Source: Sinorhizobium sojae CCBAU 05684
GTDB lineage: Bacteria > Pseudomonadota > Alphaproteobacteria > Rhizobiales > Rhizobiaceae
DNA length: 64,000 bases
Direction of reading: 5' to 3'
NCBI RefSeq assembly: GCF_002288525.1
Contig: NZ_CP023067.1
Location: 682,001 to 746,000 of the forward strand
Position numbers and translations under genes: made by a program. Position 1 is the first letter of the stretch. Each line of letters begins with the position of its first letter. The notes under the pieces are model-generated. The model worked only from the letters and a program-made list of their open reading frames with translations. It was not told the origin of the DNA and searched no databases. Below are positions 17,598-26,218 of the stretch, piece by piece.

Positions 17598-19823
17598 ATG
17601 ATGCGCCAATACGAGCTCGTTGAGCGCGTGCAGAGCTACAAGCCCGACGTCAATGAAGCCTTGCTGAACAAGGCCTATGTCTACGCCATGCAGAAGCATG
17701 GACAGCAGAAGCGGGCAAGCGGCGATCCCTATATTTCCCACCCCCTGGAAGTGGCTGCGATCCTGACGGAAATGCACCTCGACGAGTCCACGATCGCCGT
17801 GGCGCTGCTGCACGACACGATCGAGGACACGACGGCGACGCGACAGGAGATCGATGAACTCTTCGGCGAGGACATCGGTGCGCTGGTCGAGGGGCTGACG
17901 AAGATCAAGAAGCTCGATCTGGTCACCAAGAAAGCGAAGCAGGCGGAAAATCTGCGTAAGCTCCTGCTGGCGATTTCGGACGATGTCCGCGTTCTCCTCG
18001 TCAAGCTCGCCGACCGGCTGCACAACATGCGCACGCTCGATCACATGTCGGCGGAAAAGCGCGCCCGGATCTCCGAGGAGACGATGGACATCTATGCGCC
18101 GCTCGCCGGGCGCATGGGCATGCAGGACATGCGCGAGGAACTCGAGAACCTCGCCTTCCGACACATCAATCCGGAGGCATACGAGACGGTCACGAGGCGA
18201 CTGGAGGAGCTCTCCCAGCGCAATGAGGGGCTGATCAAGAAGATCGAACAGGAACTGAGCGAGCTGCTCGAGGCCGAGGGACTTGAGAGTGCCTATGTCA
18301 AGGGTCGACAGAAGAAGCCCTATTCGGTCTTCCGCAAGATGCAGTCCAAATCGCTCTCCTTCGAACAATTGTCCGACGTCTGGGGTTTCCGCATCATCGT
18401 CGACGACATCCAGTCATGCTATCGGGCGCTCGGTATCGTGCATACCCGCTGGCGCGTGGTGCCGGGCCGCTTCAAGGACTACATCTCCACCCCGAAGCAG
18501 AACGATTACCAATCGATCCACACGACGATCATCGGGCCGTCCCGCCAGCGCATCGAACTGCAGATCCGCACCAAGCGCATGCATGAGATCGCCGAATACG
18601 GTATTGCGGCGCATGCGATCTACAAGGATCGCGACACCGTCTCGGGGGATTCGCCGCGGTCTCCGACCTCGAACGCCTATGCCTGGCTCCGCCGCACGAT
18701 CGAGTCGCTTGCCGAAGGCGACAACCCTGAAGAGTTCCTCGAGCACACGAAGCTCGAACTGTTCCAGGACCAGGTGTTTTGCTTCACCCCCAAGGGGCAA
18801 TTGATTGCGCTGCCCCGCGGCGCGACCCCGATCGACTTCGCGTATGCAGTACACACCAATATCGGCGACACCTGCGTCGGCGCCAAGATCAACGGCCGCA
18901 TCATGCCGTTGGTAACGCGGCTCAACAACGGCGACGAGGTGGAGATCATCCGCTCCGGCATTCAGGTGCCGCCGCCGGCCTGGGAGGAAATCGTCGTCAC
19001 CGGCAAGGCGCGCGCGGCCATCCGCCGCGCGACCCGTGCGGCGGTGCGCAAACAATATGCCGGCCTCGGCTACCGCATTCTCGAGCGCACCTTCGAGCGG
19101 GCCGGCAAGACCTTCTCGCGCGAGGGGCTGAAGCCGGTGCTGCACCGTCTCGGGCAGAAGGAGATCGAAGACGCGATTGCCGCCGTCGGCCGCGGCGAGC
19201 TTTCCTCGCTCGACGTGCTGCGCGCCGTCTTCCCCGACCACCAGGACGAGCGCGTGACCGTCAAGCCCAGTGCCGACGACGGCTGGTTCAATATGCGTAG
19301 CGCTGCCGGCATGGTCTTCAAGCTGCCCGGCCGCCCGAAAGAGGCGACCGCCGCGCAGCAGGCCGAGGGGCCGGATGCACTGCCGATCCGCGGTCTGTCC
19401 GGAAATGCCGAGGTGCATTTCAGCCCCGCCGGGGCTGTTCCCGGAGATCGGATCGTCGGCATCATGGACGAGGAGAAGGGTATCACCATCTTTCCGATCC
19501 AGTCGCCGATCCTGCAGAAGTTCGACGAGGAGCCGGAACGCTGGATCGACGTGCGATGGGATCTGGACGAGGCGAACAACAGCCGCTTCATGGCAAGGAT
19601 TGCCGTCAGCGCGCTGAACGAGCCCGGCACGCTGGCGGAAATCGCCCAGGCCATCGCCACCACCGACGTCAACATCCGCTCGCTATCCATGGGGCGCGTG
19701 GCGGCCGATTTCAGCGAATTGCAGTTCGATCTCGAAGTCTGGGATCTACGCCAGCTCAACCATCTGATGACGCAGCTCAAGGAACTGCCAAGCATTTCCT
19801 TGGTGAAGCGGCTGTTCGCCTGA
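17598..19823 (+). CDS. rsh: bifunctional (p)ppGpp synthetase/hydrolase, Rsh
   Basis: 741 residues from the ATG at 17598. Order: HD hydrolase domain (HPLEVAAIL near residue 50, LLHDTIEDT near 71, so the hydrolase metal site is intact), RelA/SpoT synthetase domain (about 235-350, with GRQKKPYSVFRKM and DYISTPKQNDYQSIH), TGS domain (about 390-450, FTPKGQLIALPRGATPIDFA) and a C-terminal ACT domain (about 665-741). It makes and degrades the stringent-response alarmone. Alphaproteobacteria usually have this single long enzyme. The gene directly follows rpoZ, whose product shapes a ppGpp-responsive site on RNA polymerase. Confidence 0.96.
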   Translation: MMRQYELVERVQSYKPDVNEALLNKAYVYAMQKHGQQKRASGDPYISHPLEVAAILTEMHLDESTIAVALLHDTIEDTTATRQEIDELFGEDIGALVEGLTKIKKLDLVTKKAKQAENLRKLLLAISDDVRVLLVKLADRLHNMRTLDHMSAEKRARISEETMDIYAPLAGRMGMQDMREELENLAFRHINPEAYETVTRRLEELSQRNEGLIKKIEQELSELLEAEGLESAYVKGRQKKPYSVFRKMQSKSLSFEQLSDVWGFRIIVDDIQSCYRALGIVHTRWRVVPGRFKDYISTPKQNDYQSIHTTIIGPSRQRIELQIRTKRMHEIAEYGIAAHAIYKDRDTVSGDSPRSPTSNAYAWLRRTIESLAEGDNPEEFLEHTKLELFQDQVFCFTPKGQLIALPRGATPIDFAYAVHTNIGDTCVGAKINGRIMPLVTRLNNGDEVEIIRSGIQVPPPAWEEIVVTGKARAAIRRATRAAVRKQYAGLGYRILERTFERAGKTFSREGLKPVLHRLGQKEIEDAIAAVGRGELSSLDVLRAVFPDHQDERVTVKPSADDGWFNMRSAAGMVFKLPGRPKEATAAQQAEGPDALPIRGLSGNAEVHFSPAGAVPGDRIVGIMDEEKGITIFPIQSPILQKFDEEPERWIDVRWDLDEANNSRFMARIAVSALNEPGTLAEIAQAIATTDVNIRSLSMGRVAADFSELQFDLEVWDLRQLNHLMTQLKELPSISLVKRLFA

Positions 19824-19869
19824 TCCGAGGGCCGCGGGCATCGAAGGCTGCCGGCGTGGATGCAATGCC

Positions 19870-19975
19870 TACAGCGCCGCGCGTCTTATCATACGCGCAA
19901 AGGGCGCCGTAGCACTTTGCAATGCTGCATGTCTTTGTCCTTGAAGCGGGGTCGGTTCAAGGAAACATGCAGTAG
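19870..19975. repeat. palindromic intergenic repeat (acagcgc family, catgcag variant)
   Basis: The left half tacagcgccgcgcgtcttat matches the repeats at 15902 and 29109. The right half contains the inverted repeat ctgcatg...catgcag around 19925-19971, with an inner ccttgaa/ttcaagg pairing. It lies between rsh and a small gene. Confidence 0.82.
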
Positions 19976-20098
19976 CAAGATGGGCGGGGAACCGGAGTCC
20001 CATGCGCTCACTGCATGGCTGCCGCCTCATCCGAGCGCTGGTGTAGCAGGAGTGGCTAAACTATCTTTCGGCTTGGGAGGTAAACGAAGAGGTTTGCC

Positions 20099-20251
20099 AT
20101 GTTCAAGCAGTTGAAGAAAATCACCCGCGCTCTGCATATCCCCACAGTCGAGGAACGCGAGATCGCCTATCTCAACGGTTCGGTCGATCGTATCGACCTC
20201 GAATACCGCCAGCGCCAGATCGATCGCGGCCTGTTCCGGAGCTACTACTGA
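20099..20251 (+). CDS. small conserved protein, DUF3563-like, 50 aa
   Basis: ATG behind GAAGAGG; the product begins MFKQLKKITRALHIPTVEE and ends RQRQIDRGLFRSYY. The segment EREIAYLNGSVDRIDLEYRQ is the pattern I associate with the small DUF3563 proteins of proteobacteria. It is predicted to be helical and charged, with no signal peptide or membrane span. Function unknown. The family name is from memory and less certain than the gene itself. Confidence 0.72.
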   Translation: MFKQLKKITRALHIPTVEEREIAYLNGSVDRIDLEYRQRQIDRGLFRSYY

Positions 20252-20453
20252 TCGGCAACCGCTGCGCGCAGGTCGGACGATCAAGAAACGGATCACTTGA
20301 TCCATGCGCTGCTTGCATGGCTCCCGTGCCGCCCCACCGGTCGCGACCTCCCTTGCGTGCCGCGGTGCTCGCGCCTATCTTGCGCCCACAAAGGCGGGCG
20401 GGCCGTCTTGCGCCGATTTGCGGCGGTCTCAGTACGGGATCATGACGGCATAG

Positions 20454-21011
20454 ATGTTATTCAGGCGCAGAAAACCGGTCACCCCAGCCGAACGACTCCG
20501 TGCCATGGTCTGGCCGCGCAAGGGTCGAGGTCGCGGCTTGCGTTATTTCGCCTTGCGTATCCTGCGCCTGAAGTCGTCGCCGCACTCGATCGCCGTCGGC
20601 GTGGCGGCGGGCGCAGCGTCGTCCTTCACGCCGTTCTTCGGTTTGCATATCGTCTTGGCCGTCATCCTTGCATCGGTCTTCTCGGGCAACGTGCTCGCTG
20701 CCGCCATCACCACGGTGCTGGCCAATCCGATCACGATACCGGTGATCCTGACCGCGTCCTACGAGATAGGCACCGCGCTCCTGGGTTCGCAGGGTGGTGA
20801 GACCGTCACCTCGGCGGAAATCGGCCGGATGATCGAGCATATGAACCTTGCCGAACTCTGGGGCCCGGTTCTGAAGCCGCTGCTCGTCGGTTCGATCCCG
20901 CTCGCCCTGGCCGGCGCCCTGGTCTTTTATCCGCTTGCCTTCCGGGCCGCCTGGCACTTTCAGAAGCAACGGCGGCACCAGCCTGTGCAGAAGGTCGGAC
21001 ATTCATCATGA
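20454..21011 (+). CDS. DUF2062 inner membrane protein
   Basis: 185 residues. It contains the DUF2062 signature [20 protein letters not shown] followed by [14 protein letters not shown] and an asparagine-proline segment ([18 protein letters not shown]), with two to three hydrophobic segments (about 45-100 and 145-170). Function unknown. Its last four bases overlap acpS, so it is the first gene of a unit leading into acpS. The ribosome-binding site is weak. Confidence 0.85.
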   Translation: MLFRRRKPVTPAERLRAMVWPRKGRGRGLRYFALRILRLKSSPHSIAVGVAAGAASSFTPFFGLHIVLAVILASVFSGNVLAAAITTVLANPITIPVILTASYEIGTALLGSQGGETVTSAEIGRMIEHMNLAELWGPVLKPLLVGSIPLALAGALVFYPLAFRAAWHFQKQRRHQPVQKVGHSS

Positions 21012-21427
21012 TCATCGGCATCGGCAGCGATCTCATCGACATCCGCCGCATAGAGAATTCGCTCGAGCGTTTCGGCGAGCGTTTCGTCCAGCGCTGTTTC
21101 ACCGACATCGAAATCGCCAAATCCGAGGGCCGAAAGAGCCGCGCGGCATCCTATGCCAAGCGCTTCGCTGCCAAGGAGGCCTGCTCGAAGGCGCTCGGCA
21201 CCGGCCTGGCGCAGGGCGTGTTCTGGAAGGACATGGGCGTTGTCAACATGCCGGGCGGCAAGCCGACGATGCAACTGACCGGCGGCGCGGCGGAGCGCCT
21301 CCAGGTGATGCTGCCGGTCGGGCACCGTGCGGCGATCCATCTGACGATCACCGACGATTTTCCGCTGGCGCAGGCCTTCGTGATTATCGAGGCGCTTCCG
21401 GTTGCTCCGGCGGATGGAACGGTTTAG
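21008..21427 (+). CDS. acpS: holo-[acyl-carrier-protein] synthase
   Basis: 139 residues. It transfers the 4'-phosphopantetheine arm from coenzyme A to acyl carrier proteins. It starts [16 protein letters not shown] with the Mg-binding aspartate at residue 8, and has the second family signature [15 protein letters not shown] with the catalytic glutamate. Overlaps the preceding DUF2062 gene by four bases; lepB follows after about 155 bases. Confidence 0.96.
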   Translation: MIIGIGSDLIDIRRIENSLERFGERFVQRCFTDIEIAKSEGRKSRAASYAKRFAAKEACSKALGTGLAQGVFWKDMGVVNMPGGKPTMQLTGGAAERLQVMLPVGHRAAIHLTITDDFPLAQAFVIIEALPVAPADGTV

Positions 21428-21582
21428 AGCACTGCTGGGAAAACCGGACCCACTGTGCCACAGCCTTGTGCCTCCGAAAAAACGCACGGCACTGCAATGG
21501 TCGCTTGAAGCGCGGTGTTCCCGCAACATATAGGATCGACTTGCGCGGCGTCGCGCAGGCACGGGAGTGCGGGGGCAGTTGA

Positions 21583-22377
21583 ATGTTGAATCGCAAGACA
21601 CCCCCCGGGCAGGATGACAAGGAAGAACGCAGAGTGCGAGAGAAGACAGAAACGAAGCAGAGCGGCCTTTGGGAAAATCTGAAGGTCATCATCCAGGCGC
21701 TGCTCCTGGCTTTGGTCATCCGGACGGTTTTCTTTCAACCCTTCACGATACCGTCGGGTTCGATGATGCCGACGCTGCTCGTCGGCGACTATATCTTCGT
21801 CAACAAGTTCGCCTACGGCTATTCGAAATACTCACTGCCCTTCTCGCCGAACCTCTTCAGCGGACGGATCTTCGCGAGCGAGCCGGAGCGCGGCGATATC
21901 GTCGTCTTCCGTTTCCCGCCGAACCCGGACATCGATTACATCAAGCGTCTCGTCGGACTCCCGGGCGATCGCATCCAGGTGCGCAACAGCGTTCTCTACG
22001 TCAACGACAAGCCGGTCGATCGCGTGCCGGAGGGCACCTTCCGGGCGGACGACCAGTATGACACGGGCGGCGACATCCCGGTCTACCGGGAGACCCTGGA
22101 CAACGGCGTCTCCTATGAAACGCTCGACCAGTTCCCGGATTCGCGCGGCGACAATACCCGCGAATTCATCGTCCCCGAGAGCCATTATTTCATGATGGGC
22201 GACAACCGGGACAACTCCGCCGACAGCCGGTTCGACGTCGGCTTCGTGCCGGCGGAGAACCTGGTGGGACGCGCTAGCCTGATCTTCTTCTCTCTCGGCA
22301 ACGACACTTCGTTCCGTGAACTTTGGAAGTGGCCGGCGAACCTGCGCTACGATCGCCTGTTCAAGGGCGTCGAATGA
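21583..22377 (+). CDS. lepB: signal peptidase I
   Basis: 264 residues. One N-terminal membrane span (about 31-51), then the catalytic serine Ser60 in IPSGSMMPTLLVGDY and the catalytic lysine Lys121 in DYIKRLVGLPGDRI; the C-terminal box GDNRDNSADSR is also present. It removes signal peptides from secreted proteins on the periplasmic side of the inner membrane. Its stop overlaps the rnc start by four bases, the usual order in rhizobia (acpS-lepB-rnc-era). Confidence 0.96.
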   Translation: MLNRKTPPGQDDKEERRVREKTETKQSGLWENLKVIIQALLLALVIRTVFFQPFTIPSGSMMPTLLVGDYIFVNKFAYGYSKYSLPFSPNLFSGRIFASEPERGDIVVFRFPPNPDIDYIKRLVGLPGDRIQVRNSVLYVNDKPVDRVPEGTFRADDQYDTGGDIPVYRETLDNGVSYETLDQFPDSRGDNTREFIVPESHYFMMGDNRDNSADSRFDVGFVPAENLVGRASLIFFSLGNDTSFRELWKWPANLRYDRLFKGVE

Positions 22378-23093
22378 TGAAGGGACGCTCGCTGGGCGCG
22401 GAGGATCGGGCGAGGCTCGAAACCGCGATCGGTTATCAGTTCGCGGAGAAGGATCGGCTTGATCGCGCCTTGACGCATTCCAGTGCCCGAACAGCGCGGG
22501 GAAGCAACTATCAGCGCCTGGAATTCCTCGGCGACCGGGTACTCGGGCTCTGCGTCGCGGAACTGCTGTTCCAGACCTTTCGCGATGCCAATGAGGGCGA
22601 GCTTTCGGTGCGGCTGAACCAGCTCGTCAGCGCCGAGAGCTGCGCGCGGGTTGCCGACGAGCTTTCGCTGCACGAATTCATCCGCACCGGATCGGACGTG
22701 AAGAGAATAACAGGCAAGCACATGATGAATGTGAGGGCCGATGTGGTAGAGTCGCTGATCGCCGCCATCTACCTCGATGGCGGCCTGGAGGCCGCGCGGC
22801 GCTTCGTCCTCAAGCACTGGACCCATCGCGCCGAAAGCGCCGACGGTGCCCGGCGCGATGCGAAAACCGAATTGCAGGAATGGGCGCATGCCAGGTTTGG
22901 CGTCGCGCCGAAATACAGGACGGATGATCGTTCCGGTCCCGACCATGATCCCCGCTTCACGGTGACGGTCGAAGTGGCCGGGCTTGCGCCCGAGACGGGC
23001 ATCGACCGCTCGAAGCGCGGTGCGGAGCAGATCGCCGCCATGAGGCTGCTGGAGCGCGAGGGTATTTGGCAGAATCGGTCTGCCGGAGATTGA
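22374..23093 (+). CDS. rnc: ribonuclease III
   Basis: 239 residues from the ATG at 22374 overlapping the lepB stop. The RNase III signature NYQRLEFLGDRVLGL is near residue 44, the second acidic motif (DVVESLIAAIYLDGG) near residue 125, and a double-stranded RNA-binding domain occupies about 160-230 (KTELQEWAHARFG). It processes rRNA precursors and double-stranded regions of mRNA. Confidence 0.96.
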   Translation: MMKGRSLGAEDRARLETAIGYQFAEKDRLDRALTHSSARTARGSNYQRLEFLGDRVLGLCVAELLFQTFRDANEGELSVRLNQLVSAESCARVADELSLHEFIRTGSDVKRITGKHMMNVRADVVESLIAAIYLDGGLEAARRFVLKHWTHRAESADGARRDAKTELQEWAHARFGVAPKYRTDDRSGPDHDPRFTVTVEVAGLAPETGIDRSKRGAEQIAAMRLLEREGIWQNRSAGD

Positions 23094-23101
23094 CGGATAT
23101 C

Positions 23102-24031
23102 ATGACGGATAAGGAACAGGAAAAGGGCGCCGGCGCTCGGCCGACCCGCTCGGGCTTCGTGGCGCTGATCGGCGCGACGAATGCCGGCAAATCGACATTG
23201 GTCAACCGCCTCGTCGGGGCGAAGGTGACGATTGTCAGTCACAAGGTGCAGACGACGCGGGCAATCATTCGCGGCATCGCCATTCACGACAATACCCAGA
23301 TCGTCTTCCTGGACACGCCCGGCATCTTCAAGCCACGGCGGCGACTTGACCGCGCCATGGTCACCACCGCCTGGGGCGGCGCCAAGGATGCCGACGTGAT
23401 CGTGCTGCTGGTCGACAGCGAGCGCGGGCTCAAGGGTGACGCGGAAGCGATCCTGGAGGGCCTGAAGGAGGTGCCGCAGCCGAAGGTTCTGGTGCTCAAC
23501 AAAGTCGATCGGGTCCGCCCTGAGGAACTGTTGAAGCTTGCGGCCGCGGCGAACGAGGCCGTCAGCTTCGAGCGCACTTTCATGATCTCGGCTCTGAACG
23601 GTTCTGGCTGCGAGGACCTCATGGATTACCTTGCGGCTGCGCTGCCGGAGGGCCCCTGGTACTATCCCGAGGATCAGATTTCGGACCTGCCGATGCGCCA
23701 GCTCGCGGCCGAAATCACCCGGGAAAAGCTGTTCCTGCGCCTGCATCAGGAACTCCCCTATGCCTCGCATGTCGAGACCGAGAAGTGGGAGGAGCGCAAG
23801 GATGGCTCCGTGCGGATCGAGCAGGTGATCTATGTCGAGCGCGACAGCCAGAAGAAGATCGCGCTCGGCAAGGGCGGGGAGGCGATCAAGGCGATCTCGA
23901 CGGCGGCCCGCAAGGAAATCTCGGAAATACTGGAGCAGCCGGTCCACTTGTTCCTGTTCGTGAAGGTGCGCGGGAACTGGGGCGACGATCCGGAACGCTT
24001 CCGCGAAATGGGCCTCGAATACCCGAAATAG
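23102..24031 (+). CDS. era: GTPase Era
   Basis: 309 residues from the ATG at 23102; an in-frame TTG at 23066 inside rnc is an alternative. P-loop GATNAGKST at residues 24-32, switch/G3 DTPG, G4 NKVD, and a C-terminal KH domain with the signature of Era (IALGKGGEAIKAIS). Era binds the 3' end of 16S rRNA during 30S assembly. It directly follows rnc. recO, which often comes next in this operon, is instead about 10 kb downstream at 33948. Confidence 0.95.
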   Translation: MTDKEQEKGAGARPTRSGFVALIGATNAGKSTLVNRLVGAKVTIVSHKVQTTRAIIRGIAIHDNTQIVFLDTPGIFKPRRRLDRAMVTTAWGGAKDADVIVLLVDSERGLKGDAEAILEGLKEVPQPKVLVLNKVDRVRPEELLKLAAAANEAVSFERTFMISALNGSGCEDLMDYLAAALPEGPWYYPEDQISDLPMRQLAAEITREKLFLRLHQELPYASHVETEKWEERKDGSVRIEQVIYVERDSQKKIALGKGGEAIKAISTAARKEISEILEQPVHLFLFVKVRGNWGDDPERFREMGLEYPK

Positions 24032-24092
24032 CCTATGGTGCCGCCACATGTCGGCGCCGCTATCGAAGGCTGCGCGCATGGATGCGATGGTG

Positions 24093-24290
24093 TGTCCAGA
24101 AAAGTATGGCGCGGCGGTTCGATGCGGGTTGTCGTGCAATGTTCTTGTCGATGCCATCGGGAAGCTGGGCATCCGCGAGAGCGCGCTCCGGCGAGATCGA
24201 GCAACGCTATTACGGCTACGCGACGTCAATCCGATCGTGAACGAGGCGGCTGGAACCGCGATCGATTTTCCGACGCGCGCATGATTGGAT
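24093..24290 (+). pseudogene. possible small decayed or frameshifted DUF1488-like gene
   Basis: One frame reads VRCGLSCNVLVDAIGKLG then IRESAL (about 24115-24187); the next frame continues with EIEQRYYGYATSI (24190-24231); the first frame then resumes with VNEAAGTAIDF. Joined, these fragments resemble a small DUF1488-type protein with two compensating frameshifts. The resemblance is from memory and the fragments are short, so this is only a suggestion. Confidence 0.28.
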
Positions 24291-24771
24291 CGGCTGCCCG
24301 GCCGAGGTATATTCGGAGCCGGCTCCATGTTTCCGTAAAGCGTAGTCCGCCGCGGTCTAGTCCGCTGCAGCGATCTTTGCGCGTCAGACAAGACGAAGGC
24401 CGTAGACGGCGCACGCCGGGCGCTACCTCAAACGTATAGCGACAGTTCTTTCGAATATACTGAGACGGCAAGTCCTTGAGGGGCCACGAAAAGCCCCATT
24501 GATAAACCGCCGAACCTCGCTAAGTTAATGGAAGTTCTGATGGATAGGAGCCCAACGGGCTTGCCTGACGACATTCCGGTCGCTGCTCCTGCGCGCAATG
24601 CCGGTTCAGCCTGCCGGAAGCCGTAAGGCGTGGCCCCGAGCGGTTTCCGCCGCCTTCTGGGCGCGACAGTTACGCAAGCGCAGCATGTAATTTCCGGAAG
24701 ACGACCGAGCCGCCCTACGCCCCATGCCGAAGAACCGAAATGTCCGTCGTGGTCTGGCGTTGAGGTAGGAT
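24291..24771. other. intergenic region upstream of the second cfa gene
   Basis: About 480 bases (740 if the possible pseudogene is not counted) between era and cfa. No open frame with a good start, no terminator and no recognisable operator. A good GAGGTAGG precedes the cfa start. Confidence 0.5.
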
Positions 24772-26028
24772 ATGAATGCTGCATTTTTGAATCTGCTTCG
24801 CAGTCTGGTGCGGAAGGGCAATCTGACGGTCATCTTCGCGTCGGGTGAACAGGTCGTGTTCGGCGACGGCACGGGGAAGCCGGCGACCATAAGGCTCGTC
24901 GACGCCGAAGCGGAAAAGGCCATCGTGCGCGATCCCGGGCTGAAGTTCGGCGAAATGTACATGGACGGCCGCGTCGCCATTGAGGAGGGCGATATTTTCG
25001 ACGTCCTTTCCATCGTCAAGAGCAATCGTCCGGAGAACGCCGCAAACATCGTGAACACCGCGGCGGCGCTGTGGCACGTGCTGCGCCAGCAGGTGAAAAG
25101 CCGGCTTCCGGTCAACCGCAACCGCCGCAATGTCGCGCACCACTACGATCTCGACGGCAAGCTCTTCAATCTCTTCCTGGATGAGGACTGGCAATATTCC
25201 TGCGCCTATTTTCATCCGCCGGGGATCTCGCTCGACGAGGCGCAGCGCGCCAAAAAGCGGCACATCGCCGCCAAGCTTTTGCTCGAGCCCGGCCAGAAGG
25301 TGCTGGAAGTCGGCTCCGGCTGGGGCGGCATGGCCATGTATCTCGCAGAATCTTCCGGGGTCGAGGTTACGGGCATCACGCTCAGCGAGGAGCAACTCAA
25401 AGTCTCGCGCGAGCGCGCGGAGAGGCGCGGACTTTCGGACCGCGTTCGCTTCGAATTGCAGGACTACCGTACCATGCAGGGGCGGCAGTTCGATCGCATC
25501 GTCTCCGTCGGCATGTTTGAGCATGTGGGCATCGGCAACTACGGCGTTTTCTTCCGCAAAATGAAGGAGCTCCTGAAGCCCGACGGCGTGATGCTGCTTC
25601 ACTCGATCGGTCAGGTTTACAAGCCCTGGGCGACCAATCCCTGGATCGAGAAATACATCTTCCCCGGCGGTTACATCCCCGCGCTCTCCGAGGTTCTGCC
25701 TCCGGTCGAGAGCACCCGATTGCTCGTCAAGGACATCGAGATACTGCCGATGCATTACGCTTGGACGCTCAGGGCGTGGCGGGAGCGCTTCGTGGCACGG
25801 CGGGAGGAGGTGCTGAGGCTTTACGACGAGCGCTTCTTCAGAATGTGGGAATTTTATCTTGCGGCGTCGGAGACTGCGTTCCTCTACGACAAGCATTTCA
25901 TCTTCCAGCTCCAGCTTTCGCCCTCGCTAGAGACGGTTCCGGTCTCGCGCGACTACATCGAAGCGAAGGAGCGGGAGCTCCTGGAATTCGAAAAGACCCG
26001 CTCTCGGCTTGAACTTGTTGCGGTTTAA
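24772..26028 (+). CDS. cyclopropane-fatty-acyl-phospholipid synthase (second copy)
   Basis: 418 residues. SAM-binding motif VLEVGSGWGGMAMYLAES near residue 178, preceded by VAHHYDLDGKLFNLFLD and followed by EKYIFPGGYIPALSE, all typical for the family. It shares architecture but limited identity with the copy at 5337-6548 and is not adjacent to it, so the two are old paralogues. It probably modifies membrane phospholipids under different conditions from the first. Flanked downstream by a RIME-like repeat. Confidence 0.93.
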   Translation: MNAAFLNLLRSLVRKGNLTVIFASGEQVVFGDGTGKPATIRLVDAEAEKAIVRDPGLKFGEMYMDGRVAIEEGDIFDVLSIVKSNRPENAANIVNTAAALWHVLRQQVKSRLPVNRNRRNVAHHYDLDGKLFNLFLDEDWQYSCAYFHPPGISLDEAQRAKKRHIAAKLLLEPGQKVLEVGSGWGGMAMYLAESSGVEVTGITLSEEQLKVSRERAERRGLSDRVRFELQDYRTMQGRQFDRIVSVGMFEHVGIGNYGVFFRKMKELLKPDGVMLLHSIGQVYKPWATNPWIEKYIFPGGYIPALSEVLPPVESTRLLVKDIEILPMHYAWTLRAWRERFVARREEVLRLYDERFFRMWEFYLAASETAFLYDKHFIFQLQLSPSLETVPVSRDYIEAKERELLEFEKTRSRLELVAV

Positions 26029-26039
26029 TGTTGTGAAAC

Positions 26040-26109
26040 GCCCCTCATCCGCCTGCCGGCACCTTCTCCCCGCGCGCGGGGAGAAGGTCGCGGCAGCGGG
26101 ATGAGGGGC
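26040..26109. repeat. RIME-like intergenic element (short form)
   Basis: Starts gcccctcatccgcctgccgg and closes with the complementary atgaggggc, with an internal ccttctccccgcgcgcgggg/agaagg hairpin, so the whole 70 bp can fold into one long stem. The first 30 bases match the element at 15773. It may serve as the 3' end of the cfa transcript. Confidence 0.87.
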
Positions 26110-26218
26110 GGCCATCCCCGATCTCCTGTGGAGTTCCAATCAGCAGCCTTCGCCCGTCCCTTGGCCTTGCCCAACCGCGCCGGTATTGTCCCGCTGGAAA
26201 CAGAAGACGGAATGCAGA

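Noticed and set aside
22769..24391. 540-codon minus-strand frame across rnc and era
   Set aside because: It runs antisense through two essential, well-defined genes and has no recognisable domain.
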